Part shown: in pieces, positions 14,423 through 27,862 of the stretch | Layout of the letters: each line of letters begins with the position of its first letter | Position numbering within the stretch: position 1 is the stretch's first letter | Assembly (NCBI GenBank): GCA_964020975.1 | Contig: OZ026618.1 | Span: 36,354,929 to 36,418,928, forward strand | Reading direction: 5' to 3' | From: Hermodice carunculata | Taxonomy: Eukaryota > Annelida > Polychaeta > Eunicida > Amphinomidae | Length of the DNA stretch: 64,000 nucleotides | Position numbers and translations under genes: made by a program | The notes under the pieces: model-generated | What the model saw: the letters and a program-made list of their open reading frames with translations, nothing else | Told to the model about the DNA's origin: nothing | Database searches by the model: none

Positions 14423-15590
14423 TTACTTCCGGAGAAGATTAAACAGGTAGTGAATCGTACAAAAGGAGTGATTAAAGCTGCTGCACGGAACAGTTTCAAC
14501 AGAGCCTTCACAGCAAGGGTATAATGGGATAGAGTTGCATACTAGGGATGATACATGGCCTAAATGTGATTTCAATAAGTGAGGGAAATATACAGGGAAT
14601 GGAGAAAGCACAAAATAAGATGGGGAAATGGATACTGGGAGCACCACCGTGTGCAGCAGCAGAAGCAGTCCAAGGAGAGTTAGGATGTACTAAAATCACA
14701 GATATAATTGCCAAAGCAAAGCTCAAGTACTGGGGGGTATTTACAAGCAGTAAATGAAGACAGGTGGTGCAGGAAAGCTTACAATGAAGTAGTCAAGGAA
14801 CAAACAAACAAGGTGCGTCAAACACATAAATAAATTGGCAGAAAGATATGAATTGAAAGGATATGATGAGTATGAAGACTGGAAAGTGTACATTTTTTCC
14901 CCCTATGGACCTTTGCACTTACGTTTTGGTCTCTTTTGGGTAAATACGAACTATAAATTTATATGTTTCAACTATACATACCAAGGAACAGTGCCTTTGG
15001 TCGGAATTGACTTGGATTTGTTTCGTTAGGACTACGGTTTGGATATGGTAATGACACTGTCTAACTAAAATAGGTAGGACTGCTACAGAGAGCTGGAGGG
15101 AAGATGGGAAAAGAGGAGTCAGGGAAAAGAGTACCTTAACAGCGTACAAGGTACTAGAAAAGCCAAAGAAAAGAATGTGTTGGGATGGAAGGTAGGGATC
15201 CAGGCTTCTTTTTCAAAGTACGGCAGGGGTGATCAATCTAGAAAACAGAAAACAGAAGTGGACAACAGGTAGTAATGATAAATGTAAGGTATGAAGACAA
15301 GGAATCGTTGGCTGTTGTGATGTGATGTATATATTATAGGGAGGTGTGAGAAGAATTTTCCAGAAAGTGCAACAGGGAAGACTATAATAACAAGGGTGTC
15401 GAAGAAGTTCAGTGTTTAGAGGAAGGGGAACGTGAAACATGGGTTTTAGGTTTGAAGAATGGCTTCCTGGGAGGCAGGAAAGGTACATACAGTACATAAA
15501 AAGCGATGAATGTAGGGGGATACATCCAGGACCAGGGTCCCACCACAGTTGTGAGTGAGTGTGTGGTGGACCCTTTGCCTCGGCTCTGGT
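14423..15590 (+). mobile_element. Decayed LINE, 3' part of the reverse-transcriptase ORF
   Basis: The frames give KGVIKAAARNSFNRAFTARV, then a clearer stretch with ISISEGNIQGMEKAQNKMGK, WILGAPPCAAAEAVQGELGC and AKAKLKYWG. This is the post-RT region typical of invertebrate non-LTR retrotransposons (EG.I..MEK.QNK.G...LGA...A..A..GE.G). Beyond 14760 the frame is broken repeatedly, with weaker echoes such as WKVGIQASFSKYGR near 15190. There is no intact RT core, so it is 5'-truncated and old. The family within the LINEs is not assigned. The antisense open frames at 15213-15730 are shadows. Confidence 0.7.
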
Positions 15591-17541
15591 CCTGGAAAAA
15601 CATGGCAGCACAAGATGATTAGGATAACCATGGTTTCCCCTGCCTCATCTATTTTTCTTTCCTTTCCTTTTTTTCCCAAGGCCACCTGTGTTACACAGAA
15701 CCAGGGCACAGAAGCAGAGAGCCACCGCAATATTTTTATTATTACCTATCGACCGATCGTGCTGCGCTGACATCACATGTAAATTTGCGCGAACGGTCGA
15801 TGGAATAGATCATCAGCTATTTGTCATGATGAACTAATACTGATTTTTATTTTTTGTCATACTTAAATAATGTGTTTTTTATGATTAAAATTTTGTGCAC
15901 AATGGTAACGTATCTGTACTTTTGTATTGTTGCGACCATGTGATATTAGTGTTGGAAGTGACCAGTGGCACTTGATATCTTGTCTGAGGCATTGACGACC
16001 TTCCTGTGATTCCTTTCATGAATCGTGCACCGCTATCGTCATGTACCCTACTCACCAAACAAAATAAAATATCGCAATTTGCAAACTGAAAGAGTAAGAC
16101 GAAAAAAAGTATATTGGGTACCGTGGTCTAGGATCATTAATACACTGCAGTTCATTTAGACCTATTCTGCATGGCCTAGATGTAGCAGCGGTTCGACTGA
16201 ACGTCCGGTTTAACCGGTTCATGCATGAAAAGTCAAGAACCGGTTCAAAAAATCACAAACCGTGTTCAAACTATGGTTCGAACGGATGGTTCAGATAAAT
16301 CCTTATTTGATCAGTCGCCAACAATTGGTAAAGACAAATAGGGTGATGTTTATAAAAAAATGAATGCGCTTTGATTATCACTGAGGTAATGGACACCTTC
16401 TCGAGTAGTTGCTTTGTTACTACTAGTTTATTCAGTTTCCGAAATAAATATGTGTAAAAATACATTGCAATACTGTACAATACAAAGATAACATTTAGCG
16501 AATGTTGAACATGTTTTAATGAAGATTGAGCTTGATTCTGCAAATATTTTGTTAATTTTGTAGCCAAACAATCAGTGTCATGTTGTTAAAACACTGCAAT
16601 AATATTTGAAGCAACATATTTTTGGCCTTAGTTGGAGCTCTCAAAATTAAAAGAAGAACAGAAAAAGAAGAAAAAGGAACGGGAGAGTAAGACGAAAAAG
16701 ACAATTAACAAGAATAATAATATGTACATTATTTGCAGATAAACTAGAACTGTTTCCTATCAAAATATCACTGATCTATATGCAAACAACTGTATTATGA
16801 CAATTTTTCTCCACAGCTTCAACAACTAAATGTTATTATTTTACAAAAAGTATCTGTATTATGATATGTTTCTGCACTACATCTTTAACTTATACAGAAA
16901 CTGTAACCAAATTTTCCCATGGTACAGAAAAAGGTTTCCACAGGGTTTTTACAGTTGTTTGATCTGGTAACTAATTTCTTTCCAGATGCCTATGTTATAC
17001 ACAGGACATGTACACATCTCATTTCACTCATATGTGTCAGATTATTCTCTCTGCCCAACAAAGTAAAATTAACAACCTGCTTGCACAGTTACCTCGCGTA
17101 AGGGAGGAATCATATCGAACACCTTCACCCTCACATTATAACAGTTACGTTGATGTCCATTCAAGCAAACTCTTGTCCTTTATTTTTTACATCATACATA
17201 CTGTCCTATCACCACTGGAGGTGGTAACACTTTACTTGTAAATTTGATTCTTAAACTCAAACAACAACGATTTATTACAGATTGTAATTAAAATCACACG
17301 CTCTTGTAAATATCAATGTTCTTCAAATACTAGAGTTAACCACATTTACATAAGTCCCATTTCACACAGATGGTTCCCTTGATTTTTATTGAACAATCTT
17401 TCATATCAAAAAGTTATACATAGAATGTCTTATTCCCACAATTTTACCAAATACTTTTATTGTTAAAATCAGAACAGACAATTTTATTACATATTATAGT
17501 TACAATCAGATTTATCGCTTCAATCTGTTTTACTATTCACT
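15591..17541. other. Gene-free stretch
   Basis: No coding segment recognised. Contains the clustered AACCGGTT motifs described separately and a short sequence (15749-15770) shared with 18531-18550. Confidence 0.4.
16189..16290. promoter_or_regulatory. Cluster of AACCGGTT (Grainyhead-type) motifs
   Basis: Two perfect AACCGGTT octamers, at 16212-16219 and 16238-16245, 26 bp apart. Related half-sites (CGGTT, AACCG, GGTTCGAAC) lie on both sides within 100 bp. AACCGGTT is the known binding consensus of Grainyhead/CP2-type factors. A regulatory role is inference only, because no gene is adjacent and short degenerate repeats could give the same picture. Confidence 0.3.
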
Positions 17542-17632
17542 ACGACCTGTATGGGATTCGAACCCACTACCTTCGGCACACTCGCCTAGCCAAATGTAAA
17601 GTCCAACACGCTGACCTCTAGGCCATCGGGAC
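17542..17632 (-). mobile_element. tRNA-derived SINE head or tRNA pseudogene (Leu-like)
   Basis: Read on the minus strand there is an A-box-like GATGGCCTAGAGGTCAGCG, a long variable region, and a perfect B box, GGGTTCGAATCCC (plus-strand 17553-17565). The first part (GTC.CGATGGCC.AG.GGTC) and the GTGGGTTCGAATCCCA T-arm resemble eukaryotic tRNA-Leu, a class II tRNA with a long variable arm. The acceptor ends (GTCCCGA and ACAGGTC) pair poorly, so a functional tRNA is unlikely. A SINE body downstream could not be delimited. Confidence 0.5.
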
Positions 17633-19549
17633 AACCCCAAAAAAGGGTGACCAAGGACCCAGGGTGATGTTATAGCAGGTGTGGCTTGTGCTTTGACACG
17701 GTAGGGCACTTCCACAGACCGACAATTTATGAAATACACCTCTAATATAATTTCGAAGTCGGAGCAATGGCCCACAGCCAAAGATTTTTTAAGATATTTT
17801 TGGCTGACCCGACATTTGCTTTTTTTTTAAACAAGGCTCTGGAGTGCATTATTCCTGCGTATTGTTCTAAGATATGTACCATATGGTTGCGTAAAAAAAT
17901 GATGCATTGAAAACTCGTTCCAATGACACAATCTGTGACTTGAAAAGTGAGTCAAATTACTGAAAATGGCAGGTAAATGGGTCCAGTAAGAAAACCAATG
18001 AGCTTATCGTCCCTCGAAACTTAGTGCCATTTCTTTAATATGTCAGGATACCTTAATGTCATTGTATTGAATTTCACTATAGCTGAAATTCAATCGCTTC
18101 AGTTGAGCAATCCATTTGATATTAATAAATAATTGATGACCATTATCTGCAAAACAATTACAAATAGAGGTGCCATCTCAATTTTGAATTCGTATGGTTC
18201 TGGTATGGATGAAATCGAATAAAATATGAAACAAAATCGACAGGAAACTGGTTATGTCCAATTTACTAAACTACATTTAACAACTATATGTTTCGTTTCC
18301 ATTATTACAATTTAAAGACATTAAAGTTTTAAAATGTCACCAGTAAATTGTTACTGCTTGATGCCAATTTAAGCCCTTTAACTATGACACAAAACGTGTG
18401 ACATGAAATCCTCTTAAATTGCAGCGCAATCACCAGGTTTATAACACTGTTGAAGTGTTACAAAGAAAGGTGGACGATCGATAGTGCAGGGCCATCTATC
18501 GATTGGCCCGCCAACAATATATCCATCGTAAGCGCAGCGTGATCGGTCGACTATGCGGACCTGTCGATAGCGCGTAACATATACATTCATGTACACATGT
18601 AATGTAGTACAATGTAATTGAATGTAAGATAAGATAATGCGCGCGTGTGCAGGGGCGAATCTAGGTTTTCATTGTGTGTGTATTGGGGGGGGGGGGGGGG
18701 GGGGGAGGAACGAGTTCCAGGACTTAGCGCCGAAGACGCGCAGCACTGGTGGGGCGTCCGGGGTCATGCTCGGCCGAGAAAATTTTTAAATACAGGTTTA
18801 AATTGGTGCATTCTGGGCGGATTTAGGCACATATAAATCAAGTTGAATTGACAAGTTCTCATGACTTTTTAACATGACACATGATTACCAGGCAGCTCGA
18901 GTGGGGGTGGGGGGGGTGGTAAAACCCCCTACCTCCCCCCCCCCCCAAAGCTGCTACTGGTGTTTGCATGTGTGTGTGTGTGTGCGATACTGTTAGTTGT
19001 TAAGTTGATCAGAGATTTTTATTTGTTGCAGATGTAAAGTATACTTAACTAACATTAAATCATTGGGGGGGGAGGGGGCAAGGATAAAGTATTGTTCTAA
19101 CTGACGGAAGTAGCATATTTTTACAAACATGTTCAATAAATTAAACATCTGTATAAATTTTCTCTCCTGACAAGGGGATACTCGATTGGTGTTAAAATGT
19201 TGCTGTGACAAGCTCTTTTACTATAATTTTTGTTAACTAAAACAATACAAAAGAGAACTACCAAAGGATTGTTTAAAAACATCATGTTCCATGTGAACGG
19301 CTTTTGTCCGGAAGCGCCCAATCCACCGGAAGGAATGCTTTAAGCCTTCAACCTTTCCTTATTAAACGGGAAAAGGACCACCCCCCCCACACACAATTAT
19401 GGAATTTTCTTTTGATTGTGAAGGACAATAATTGGTTCAATAGCATGGCCACCCCTCAGGCAAAACAGAAAAGGAGGTCGTTTGATTTTCTTCCGAAACA
19501 AGATGAATTCTTACAGGAACTACAGTCTAAAGTTCATGACCAACCTTTC
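17633..19549. other. Gene-free stretch with poly(G)/poly(C) runs
   Basis: Homopolymer G runs near 18683-18705 and 18901-18920 and C runs near 18937-18950. A region near 18150-18250 weakly resembles one unit of the 3.6-5.0 kb element. No recognisable gene. Confidence 0.4.
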
Positions 19550-20438
<889 letters not shown>

Positions 20439-20982
20439 TTAAGAGGAAGCTAGTGGTTGTACAACTTCATGTTTTGAGGGTAACTGTGCTCTCTGATCAT
20501 GAAGTTGCATTGGAGACACTGTGACATTCCCATTCGCATCTTTCTCGATGGTTTCTAGTGCATCCAGAAGATCCTGGTCATCCACGTCGGTATATCATTA
20601 CTTTTCTTCGCATCACTAATGCCTTAAGTAAGAATAATCCTCACACATTTCTGTTGTTCTCGTGGAGCTACTTTGTACTCATTTAAACTTGGTGTGTTTT
20701 TGCCCGCTAACTTTTTGTACCTTTGTTTCATGTATACTTTCACCCAGGAGTTGTGCGCCTTGCACTATGATTAATGAATCTGTCACTTATAACAGCTTTT
20801 TCAAAACACATATTTGCAAATTTTGCACAGAGTGTTTTTGCCGATAGCGCTTGTCAAGCACCACTGGTCATCCACAATTTTGCGACGTGATGTCAAGTAC
20901 ATTCTGGCATTATCTTCTGGACAGGATACTGGCCTATGTTTCCTGAATTCTATATACACATGGACTTGGCAGTATCGATCAC
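20439..20982 (-). pseudogene. Crypton-type tyrosine recombinase (DUF3504-like) C-terminal exon, broken
   Basis: On the minus strand an acceptor (TTTGTAATTTCAG ending at 20983) opens a frame reading GDRYCQVHVYIEFRKHRPVS, then ARMYLTSRRK and IGKNTLCKICKYVF. After one frameshift it continues EKAVISDRFINHSARRTTP. A further shift leads to KKLAGKNTPSLNEYKVAPRE and QQKCVRIIL. Another leads to DVDDQDLLDALETIEKDANG and a TAA at 20439-20441. The order CP..Y..F...RP / YL / GKN...K...A / NHS.R.T / L.GKN..SLNEY / REQQK..IL is that of the recombinase domain shared by Cryptons and the domesticated ZMYM/QRICH1/KIAA1958 genes. The catalytic H-x-x-R (HSAR) and the Tyr (NEY) are visible, but the usual His after Gly (GHKN) is missing. 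Three frame breaks make it a pseudogene. Whether it came from a transposon copy or a host-domesticated gene cannot be told; the splice acceptor fits either. Confidence 0.62.
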
Positions 20983-21176
20983 CTGAAATTACAAATATTT
21001 CAAAAGAATGATTTTTTTAGACAATTTTTTAAACCGTTTATCTATTGCATGTCAGGCATGTAAAAAAATTCGGGCAATAATGTTTGTTTTAAGATTATCC
21101 ATTTGGGTGATATAGTGTTTAGAAAGATCTAGTTGTGAATAAGATGTTTTAGTGGGGCTAGGTAACTTTATTTTTT

Positions 21177-21178
21177 AA

Positions 21179-21240
<62 letters not shown>
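21177..21240. repeat. (ATT)n microsatellite
   Basis: About 21 trinucleotide units. Confidence 0.97.
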
Positions 21241-21241
<1 letters not shown>

Positions 21242-22844
21242 CATTTGTTTCAATCTGTGTAAAAATGTACCTTCAGCGTCACATTGCAGAATGAAAAATC
21301 AGTGTCTCCACTGTTAACCCCGTCTCGTCTTTGTTGTCCTTTCACTGAATTTCAAGAAATCAACCCCATGTGACGTCTGTTTCAATTGGACGCACCCCAC
21401 CCTCAATAAAAAAAAAAAATCTGCACTTGCTCTTGGGTCCTACAAAGCCCAAACTGGAGTGTAAAATCCAGGCTGATGAAAATGTTGCAAGGCAACAGGA
21501 TTATCTGGAAATAACAGATAAACAATAAGCTTCAATGAGTAATTAATAAATAAAACAATAAAATGCAATAAAACTAGCAGGCCTCATAATGATAATTAAT
21601 GTTAAACACTGCCGTCAGATGACACTATCGTATGGAGCGCTCCACGGCCGAACTGGTGCTTCTTATGTGAGGGGGGTGGGGGATTACATGAAATTTGAAC
21701 GTTGGTGGACAGGAGAAAGGTGTATACACACTGACCTTGTTATAAGGGATAAATTGCAGAATGAGTGGATCAAAGAGTGAATTTACAATACCAATGAATG
21801 GACTAGAGGGAAAGGGATCGGGTTAAGTAAGTTTATAGACTGTGCTATGATTTGTGGGCACTGTTTAATTTTGTTGAGCACAATGCTGCATTTCTGGAAG
21901 CATGGTTCAAATGGACACCATTTATCGGTTCAAATTTGCTACCAACGAAGCTTTGGCAGCGTGTTAAACAGCGTGGTTCCATTTATAATGTAACAAGTAT
22001 CTTAAAAAATAAAAACTTCAAAGATGTACAAACTTTATTTATTTGTTTTGTCACTACTGTGTTGTGGCAAGAAATTCAAAAAAGGCCAGGAACACACGCG
22101 CCCCCTAATGCTAAATTGTTCAGTACTCTCTTTTGTTGGAGGTACATGTTGTTATTTTCTATAAACCTTTTTCTAACCTTGATATCTATAAATCATCAAT
22201 TATCAGTCATCGATCACCTTTTTAGTGGCAAGGCAACTCAATTTTGTGGTAAATCACACATTATCATCTATAAACTTATCGCTCTTTGTTCCCGGAGGTG
22301 AATATTTGTGTAGTCTTCCTACCTCTAGCTCTAGAGGGTTACCGGACTATTGGGCACAAGGGGACCCAAGTGTGAGGCAAAAAATGTCGGATAACTTTGA
22401 AAGGAGGTGATTTGAGGTTTTTTTTTTTTTTTGGCTTACCAAACAAGACGATGCATGGGAGAGGATTTGATGTCCTTTTAATTGCGCTTATCCCTGAAAA
22501 ACCTTGCAAAGCTATGAAATTCGCTTATAACAATGTTGATGCACATTGTTGCTGCGGTCTTGCGCGGCAGAATACCCACGTGGATGCTCTGAGTGTACGT
22601 GCTAAATACATCAAATATACAAATGACAAAAGTGGTTCATTTCCAAACAGGACAAAGCGCAGAACGAATGGTCCCACCACAAATCACAGGTTGTTCCTCC
22701 GTCTCCCTCGACACCTTGGTTGCATAAACATTGATCTGACGTATTTTTCCTTTGGGCTGTTCATTACCATCCATCATGTGCAGGCCCGTAAGGGGGGGGG
22801 GGTGCTGATCGACAGCGACATCAGCACTTAAACGTTCTCAACCC

Positions 22845-22847
<3 letters not shown>
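21241..22847. other. Unassigned stretch with open frames
   Basis: Plus-strand open frames at 21589-21780, 21852-22301 and 22397-22831 follow one another, but none contains a domain I recognise, and the last begins in a T run. A GTGCTGAT...ATCAGCAC inverted repeat lies at about 22802-22827. Not called as genes. Confidence 0.35.

Positions 22848-22943
<96 letters not shown>
22848..22943. repeat. (TA)n microsatellite
   Basis: TA run with one TG interruption near 22929. Confidence 0.97.
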
Positions 22944-23839
22944 GTTATGAAATAAAACACCACCACGAAACAACATAACAGACAGCAATAGAAACAGAAA
23001 GGATAAAGGAAAGTATATTTTTAATACATGTCTACCAAAACAACAATTCTCTGCATCAGGACCCAATAATTCATTCACTCAGGAGTACTCAACTTATTCT
23101 GCTTGATTATATTGTGCTTAAAAGAACAAAACATTCCGGTTTACAGTTTTCCTTTTTTAGTATGTCAAGACCTCTTTATGTCCATGTTAGCATAACACTC
23201 TTCCTATTTTAAAACATAATATTGATGGTAAAAATATCCCTCCACTGAACGAAAGATGTTGGACCTTTTCACTTGTTTCAACCTTTTTCTTCGGACATGT
23301 ATTTCATTTATTGCCGTTTTATAAATACATCAAACCCAACTTCAGAGATGCCTCTTTTGGAGAAAACTAAATGAGTGCCTTTTTATAAAAGAAAGAATGA
23401 AAAAGAGCTGCTTCACATTCAATACTTATGTGAAAACCTGGCCCTTTGGTACTGGACCTTTAAATTTTATGTCGAAACTCTGTTCAGTAGTACTGGACCC
23501 TTAAACCTTAATTGAGGTAATATTGGACCTTCTCGATATGTTTGCAGCAACTTCAGGTCCACATTTAACAACGTCACTTTCACTGACGCAGCATTATTTA
23601 TATATGGGTCTGAGTGGGACACTGCCGTAAAGACACGATTTTTTTTAATACATCAATATGATAATGAACAAAGTGTGAACAAAAATGGGGAAAAACAAAG
23701 CGGAAACAAAACAGATAAACAAAAAGTGGACGGTGACAGTCCTGTGCACAGCTGACATGTACATGTACCCTTCGATTTCTTGAGATTTGCACACAAAAAA
23801 GAAGAAGAAGAAATCATACAAATCCTGAAGGGTCCTTCA
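22944..23839. other. Gene-free stretch
   Basis: Nothing recognised apart from a loosely recurring GTACTGGACCTT phrase at about 23451-23530. Confidence 0.35.
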
Positions 23840-25057
23840 AAGCTGCACACTAGATGGGAAGGCTTACACAAGGAACATTTCCACCAAGTTTCAGCTTAAT
23901 CTGAGTGACGGTTCTGGAGAAAAAGTCAAAAATAACAATAACTAACAAAAAATCGTAAAAGACTAGAAAAAATCGCAGCGCCACCTGGTGACCAAATTCA
24001 TAATTAAGAGTCCCCAGAAGTGTTCCTGTGAGATATTAAAGCAATCGGATGAGCGGTTTCAGAGAAGAAGATTTTTTAAGATTTTCCCCCAAAAAGCACC
24101 AACAAATCATAAAAAAATCCAAAATTTGCTGGAGAGTGACCAATTGACCCACTCAAGGCACATTGCCACCAAGTTTGAATCAATTTGGATAACGGTTTCG
24201 GAGAAGAAGTCCAAAACGTGAATGAGCACTAGAATGCCCATTGACTTACATAGTAATCAAAAGTAAAGGTGTATTTACCGTCAAGTCCTGAATTTAAAAT
24301 TTGAAAAAATCAATAAAAATCAGGAACCTGCAACATTCCCACCTACGGAACAACTTTGTTTGTTCAGTTCTTGAAAAGTCAAAAAAGCAATAATACAATT
24401 TTTTTTTTAATCGCAGCTCCACCTGGTGAATAAATGTAAATCAAGGAGTCGCCGCCATGCATGTTCCTGCGTGATATCAGAGATCGGGTGAGCTGCTACA
24501 GAAAGTTTTTTTTTTTTTTTTTTTTCTTTTTTTTTTTTTTAAGATTTGTCTCAAAAAAAGAACTCCAAAATCATAACAAAAATCCAGAAATTACTGGAGT
24601 GTGACCAATTGAGCAAACTTGGTGATGACATCCAAGGTACATTACCACCAAGTTTGAAGTCAATCTGGATAACGGTTTCGGAGAAGAAGTCAAGATTGTG
24701 AATAAGTATTAGAATGCCCATTGACTTGCATAGTCATCAATTGGAAAGGTGTATTTACCGTTAAGTCCTGAATTTAAAATTAAAACAAAAAACAAAACAA
24801 AAAACAAAAAAAAACCGAAAAAAAATCAGGAACCTGCCACATTCCCAGCTACTGAACAATTATGTTTGTTCAGTTCTGGAGAAGAAGTCGAAAATAGCAA
24901 TAAAAAACACACAAAAAACATATTTTTTTAATCGCAGCGCCACCTGGTGAACAAATGTAAAACAAGGGGTCGCCGACAGGAGTGTTCCTGTGTGATATCA
25001 GAGCAATCGGGTGAGCTGCTACAGAAGAGAAGTTTTAAGATTTGCCCCAAAAAGAAC

Positions 25058-25091
<34 letters not shown>

Positions 25092-25266
25092 CGAGACCTT
25101 GAGTATTTATACAAATTTGGTAAAGATTCACGCAATGTACATTGCCACCAAGTTTGAAGTGAATCTGGCTGACGGTTTTTCAGTAGACGTAGACAATGGG
25201 AATTGTGGTTGGACGGGCAACTGATGACCTACCCTGAAAAACGCTCAGCTGACTTATCAGCTGGGC
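23840..25266 (+). repeat. Dispersed repeat family 3, copy A
   Basis: Degenerate head-to-tail units. The anchor GC(G/T)CCACCTGGTGA recurs at about 23979, 24418 and 24939, giving units of roughly 440-520 bp. Each unit also carries GCCACCAAGTTTGAA, GGATAACGGTTTCGGAGAAG and TAGAATGCCCATTGACTT. The right end is a hairpin, GCTCAGCTGA-CTTA-TCAGCTGGGC (25243-25266), followed by TAA. The same family is present at 58850-60506. T and A homopolymer runs (24510-24540, 25060-25088) lie inside. There is no coding capacity; it looks like a non-autonomous mobile repeat of unknown class. Confidence 0.65.
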
Positions 25267-25498
25267 TAAAGAAGAAAGACTGGAAATATCGAGAAAAAAG
25301 CGGAGCTTGAAGCACTTTTTTCAACTAGGTCTATGTACAGATAGCTGTCAGCTTTGTAAAAGGTCCACGATCGTACAGTACAGTTCATTTTATAACCAGC
25401 TAAGTTTTATGCATAACTTTCCTCATTATGGTATACCTGGTAAAATATAAAGAGCATTACGAGAGTTTTAGAGCTGTATCACCGTAATAACTAGTTTT

Positions 25499-26251
25499 AA
25501 GGTAGTCGAGCTATGCCCCGGTAAACTAAGTCTAATATCCTCCCCCGTTTCCATGAAGTTAGAGATTCATATATACATAAGCAAAGGGTACATGGTTGCA
25601 AACAGATCATACAGATCATAAATAAGGTAAGTGTGGTCGTTTCGTTTTAATTGGTGACCAAAAAATCTGCTTTGATCTGAAATTTTAATGTGACACCCGT
25701 ATGCAAAATTGTAGAAATAACTTGTCACCATTTGAACCATATTCTGTGCTGCATAAAAGCGGCCCACTGATTTTCTTCATTTGTGTTTGTTTTGGAATTC
25801 CAAGGCTGACCCTACCAAAACCAAAATGTGCAGTGTCATTAGCTTTAAAACGCTGTAACATTACAGCAAAACAAGCACAGATAAAAAATCCGCAGGACGC
25901 CAGTTCATCCATGTATGTAGCCAGTAATTACATAAAAACAATTTACAGTTTGATAAAACGGTTATGATGTAATTTTCACATATGTATATTAATGATACAT
26001 TACATTGAACATCTGATCAAAGGAATTGCATTTTACAAAAAGGGGCTCATTTGGCTTGTGAGGGTTTTTGTTTTTGTTTTTGTTTTTGTTTTTTGTTTTT
26101 GTTTTTTGTTTTTTTTGCTTTTTGTTTTTTTTTAATTTACTGATCATGACCATTAAAACAATATGTACATCGCTTATACTTATGTGAATACTTTTCAGTT
26201 CATGCAAGGTGATAGTCTACTTAGTTTACCGGGGCATAGCTCGATAACCTT
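25499..26251. mobile_element. MITE-like element with 33-bp terminal inverted repeats
   Basis: The left end (25499-25531) reads AAGGTAGTCGAGCTATGCCC and on through CGGTAAACTAAGT. The reverse complement of the right end (26219-26251) is identical over 33 bases except at two positions. The 753-bp interior has no transposase-like frame but contains a (GTTTTT)n tract near 26060-26130. A target-site duplication was not obvious, so the superfamily is not assigned. The high arm identity suggests a fairly recent non-autonomous DNA transposon, or one arm templating repair of the other. Confidence 0.7.
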
Positions 26252-26402
26252 CAGAAATAAAGTCAAATCAATTTGGAACCAACACTCTTTCTTGTTGGAC
26301 TTCACTATTAAGTGATAATAAAGCTACTCTCAATAATCTGTCTTAGCATGAAAATTTGCATTTTATGCAGTTTTCTTGATTTGGCGTCATGAATCATCTT
26401 TC

Positions 26403-26406
26403 ACAC

Positions 26407-26467
<61 letters not shown>

Positions 26468-26575
26468 CATACATACATACATACATACATACATACATAC
26501 ATACATACACATACATACATGCATACATACATTCATACATTCATACATACATACATACATACATACATACATACA

Positions 26576-26604
<29 letters not shown>
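26403..26604. repeat. (CA)n-(TA)n-(ACAT)n compound microsatellite
   Basis: CA to about 26445, TA to about 26466, then ACAT tetranucleotides with a few variants to 26604. Confidence 0.97.
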
Positions 26605-26606
<2 letters not shown>

Positions 26607-26865
26607 CATCTCTTAATATGGTAAAACCTTTTTCAACATCAGAATGTAAAGGAACTTTTAATGCTTTGAATGTCTTGTTGATTCATCTCAGATAGCATAT
26701 TCGCCTGACAGCTGTTTATACAATTGATAATGTCTAATATAAGTGCCGGTAAACGGTGATCAGTAAACATGCAAATGATGAATAAGCTAATATATAAATG
26801 GCCAATATTTCAATCAATTTGTAACAGTACATGTTGAATTTATATCCACGACCTCACATGTACAT

Positions 26866-27862
<997 letters not shown>

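Noticed and set aside
15213-15730. Minus-strand frames of up to 132 codons
   Set aside because: Antisense shadows of the decayed plus-strand LINE.
22397-22831. 144-residue plus-strand open frame
   Set aside because: Starts in a T run, no domain, no splice context and no homologue recognised.
26403-26604. CRISPR-like regular repeats
   Set aside because: Simple tetranucleotide microsatellite without spacers, in a eukaryotic context.
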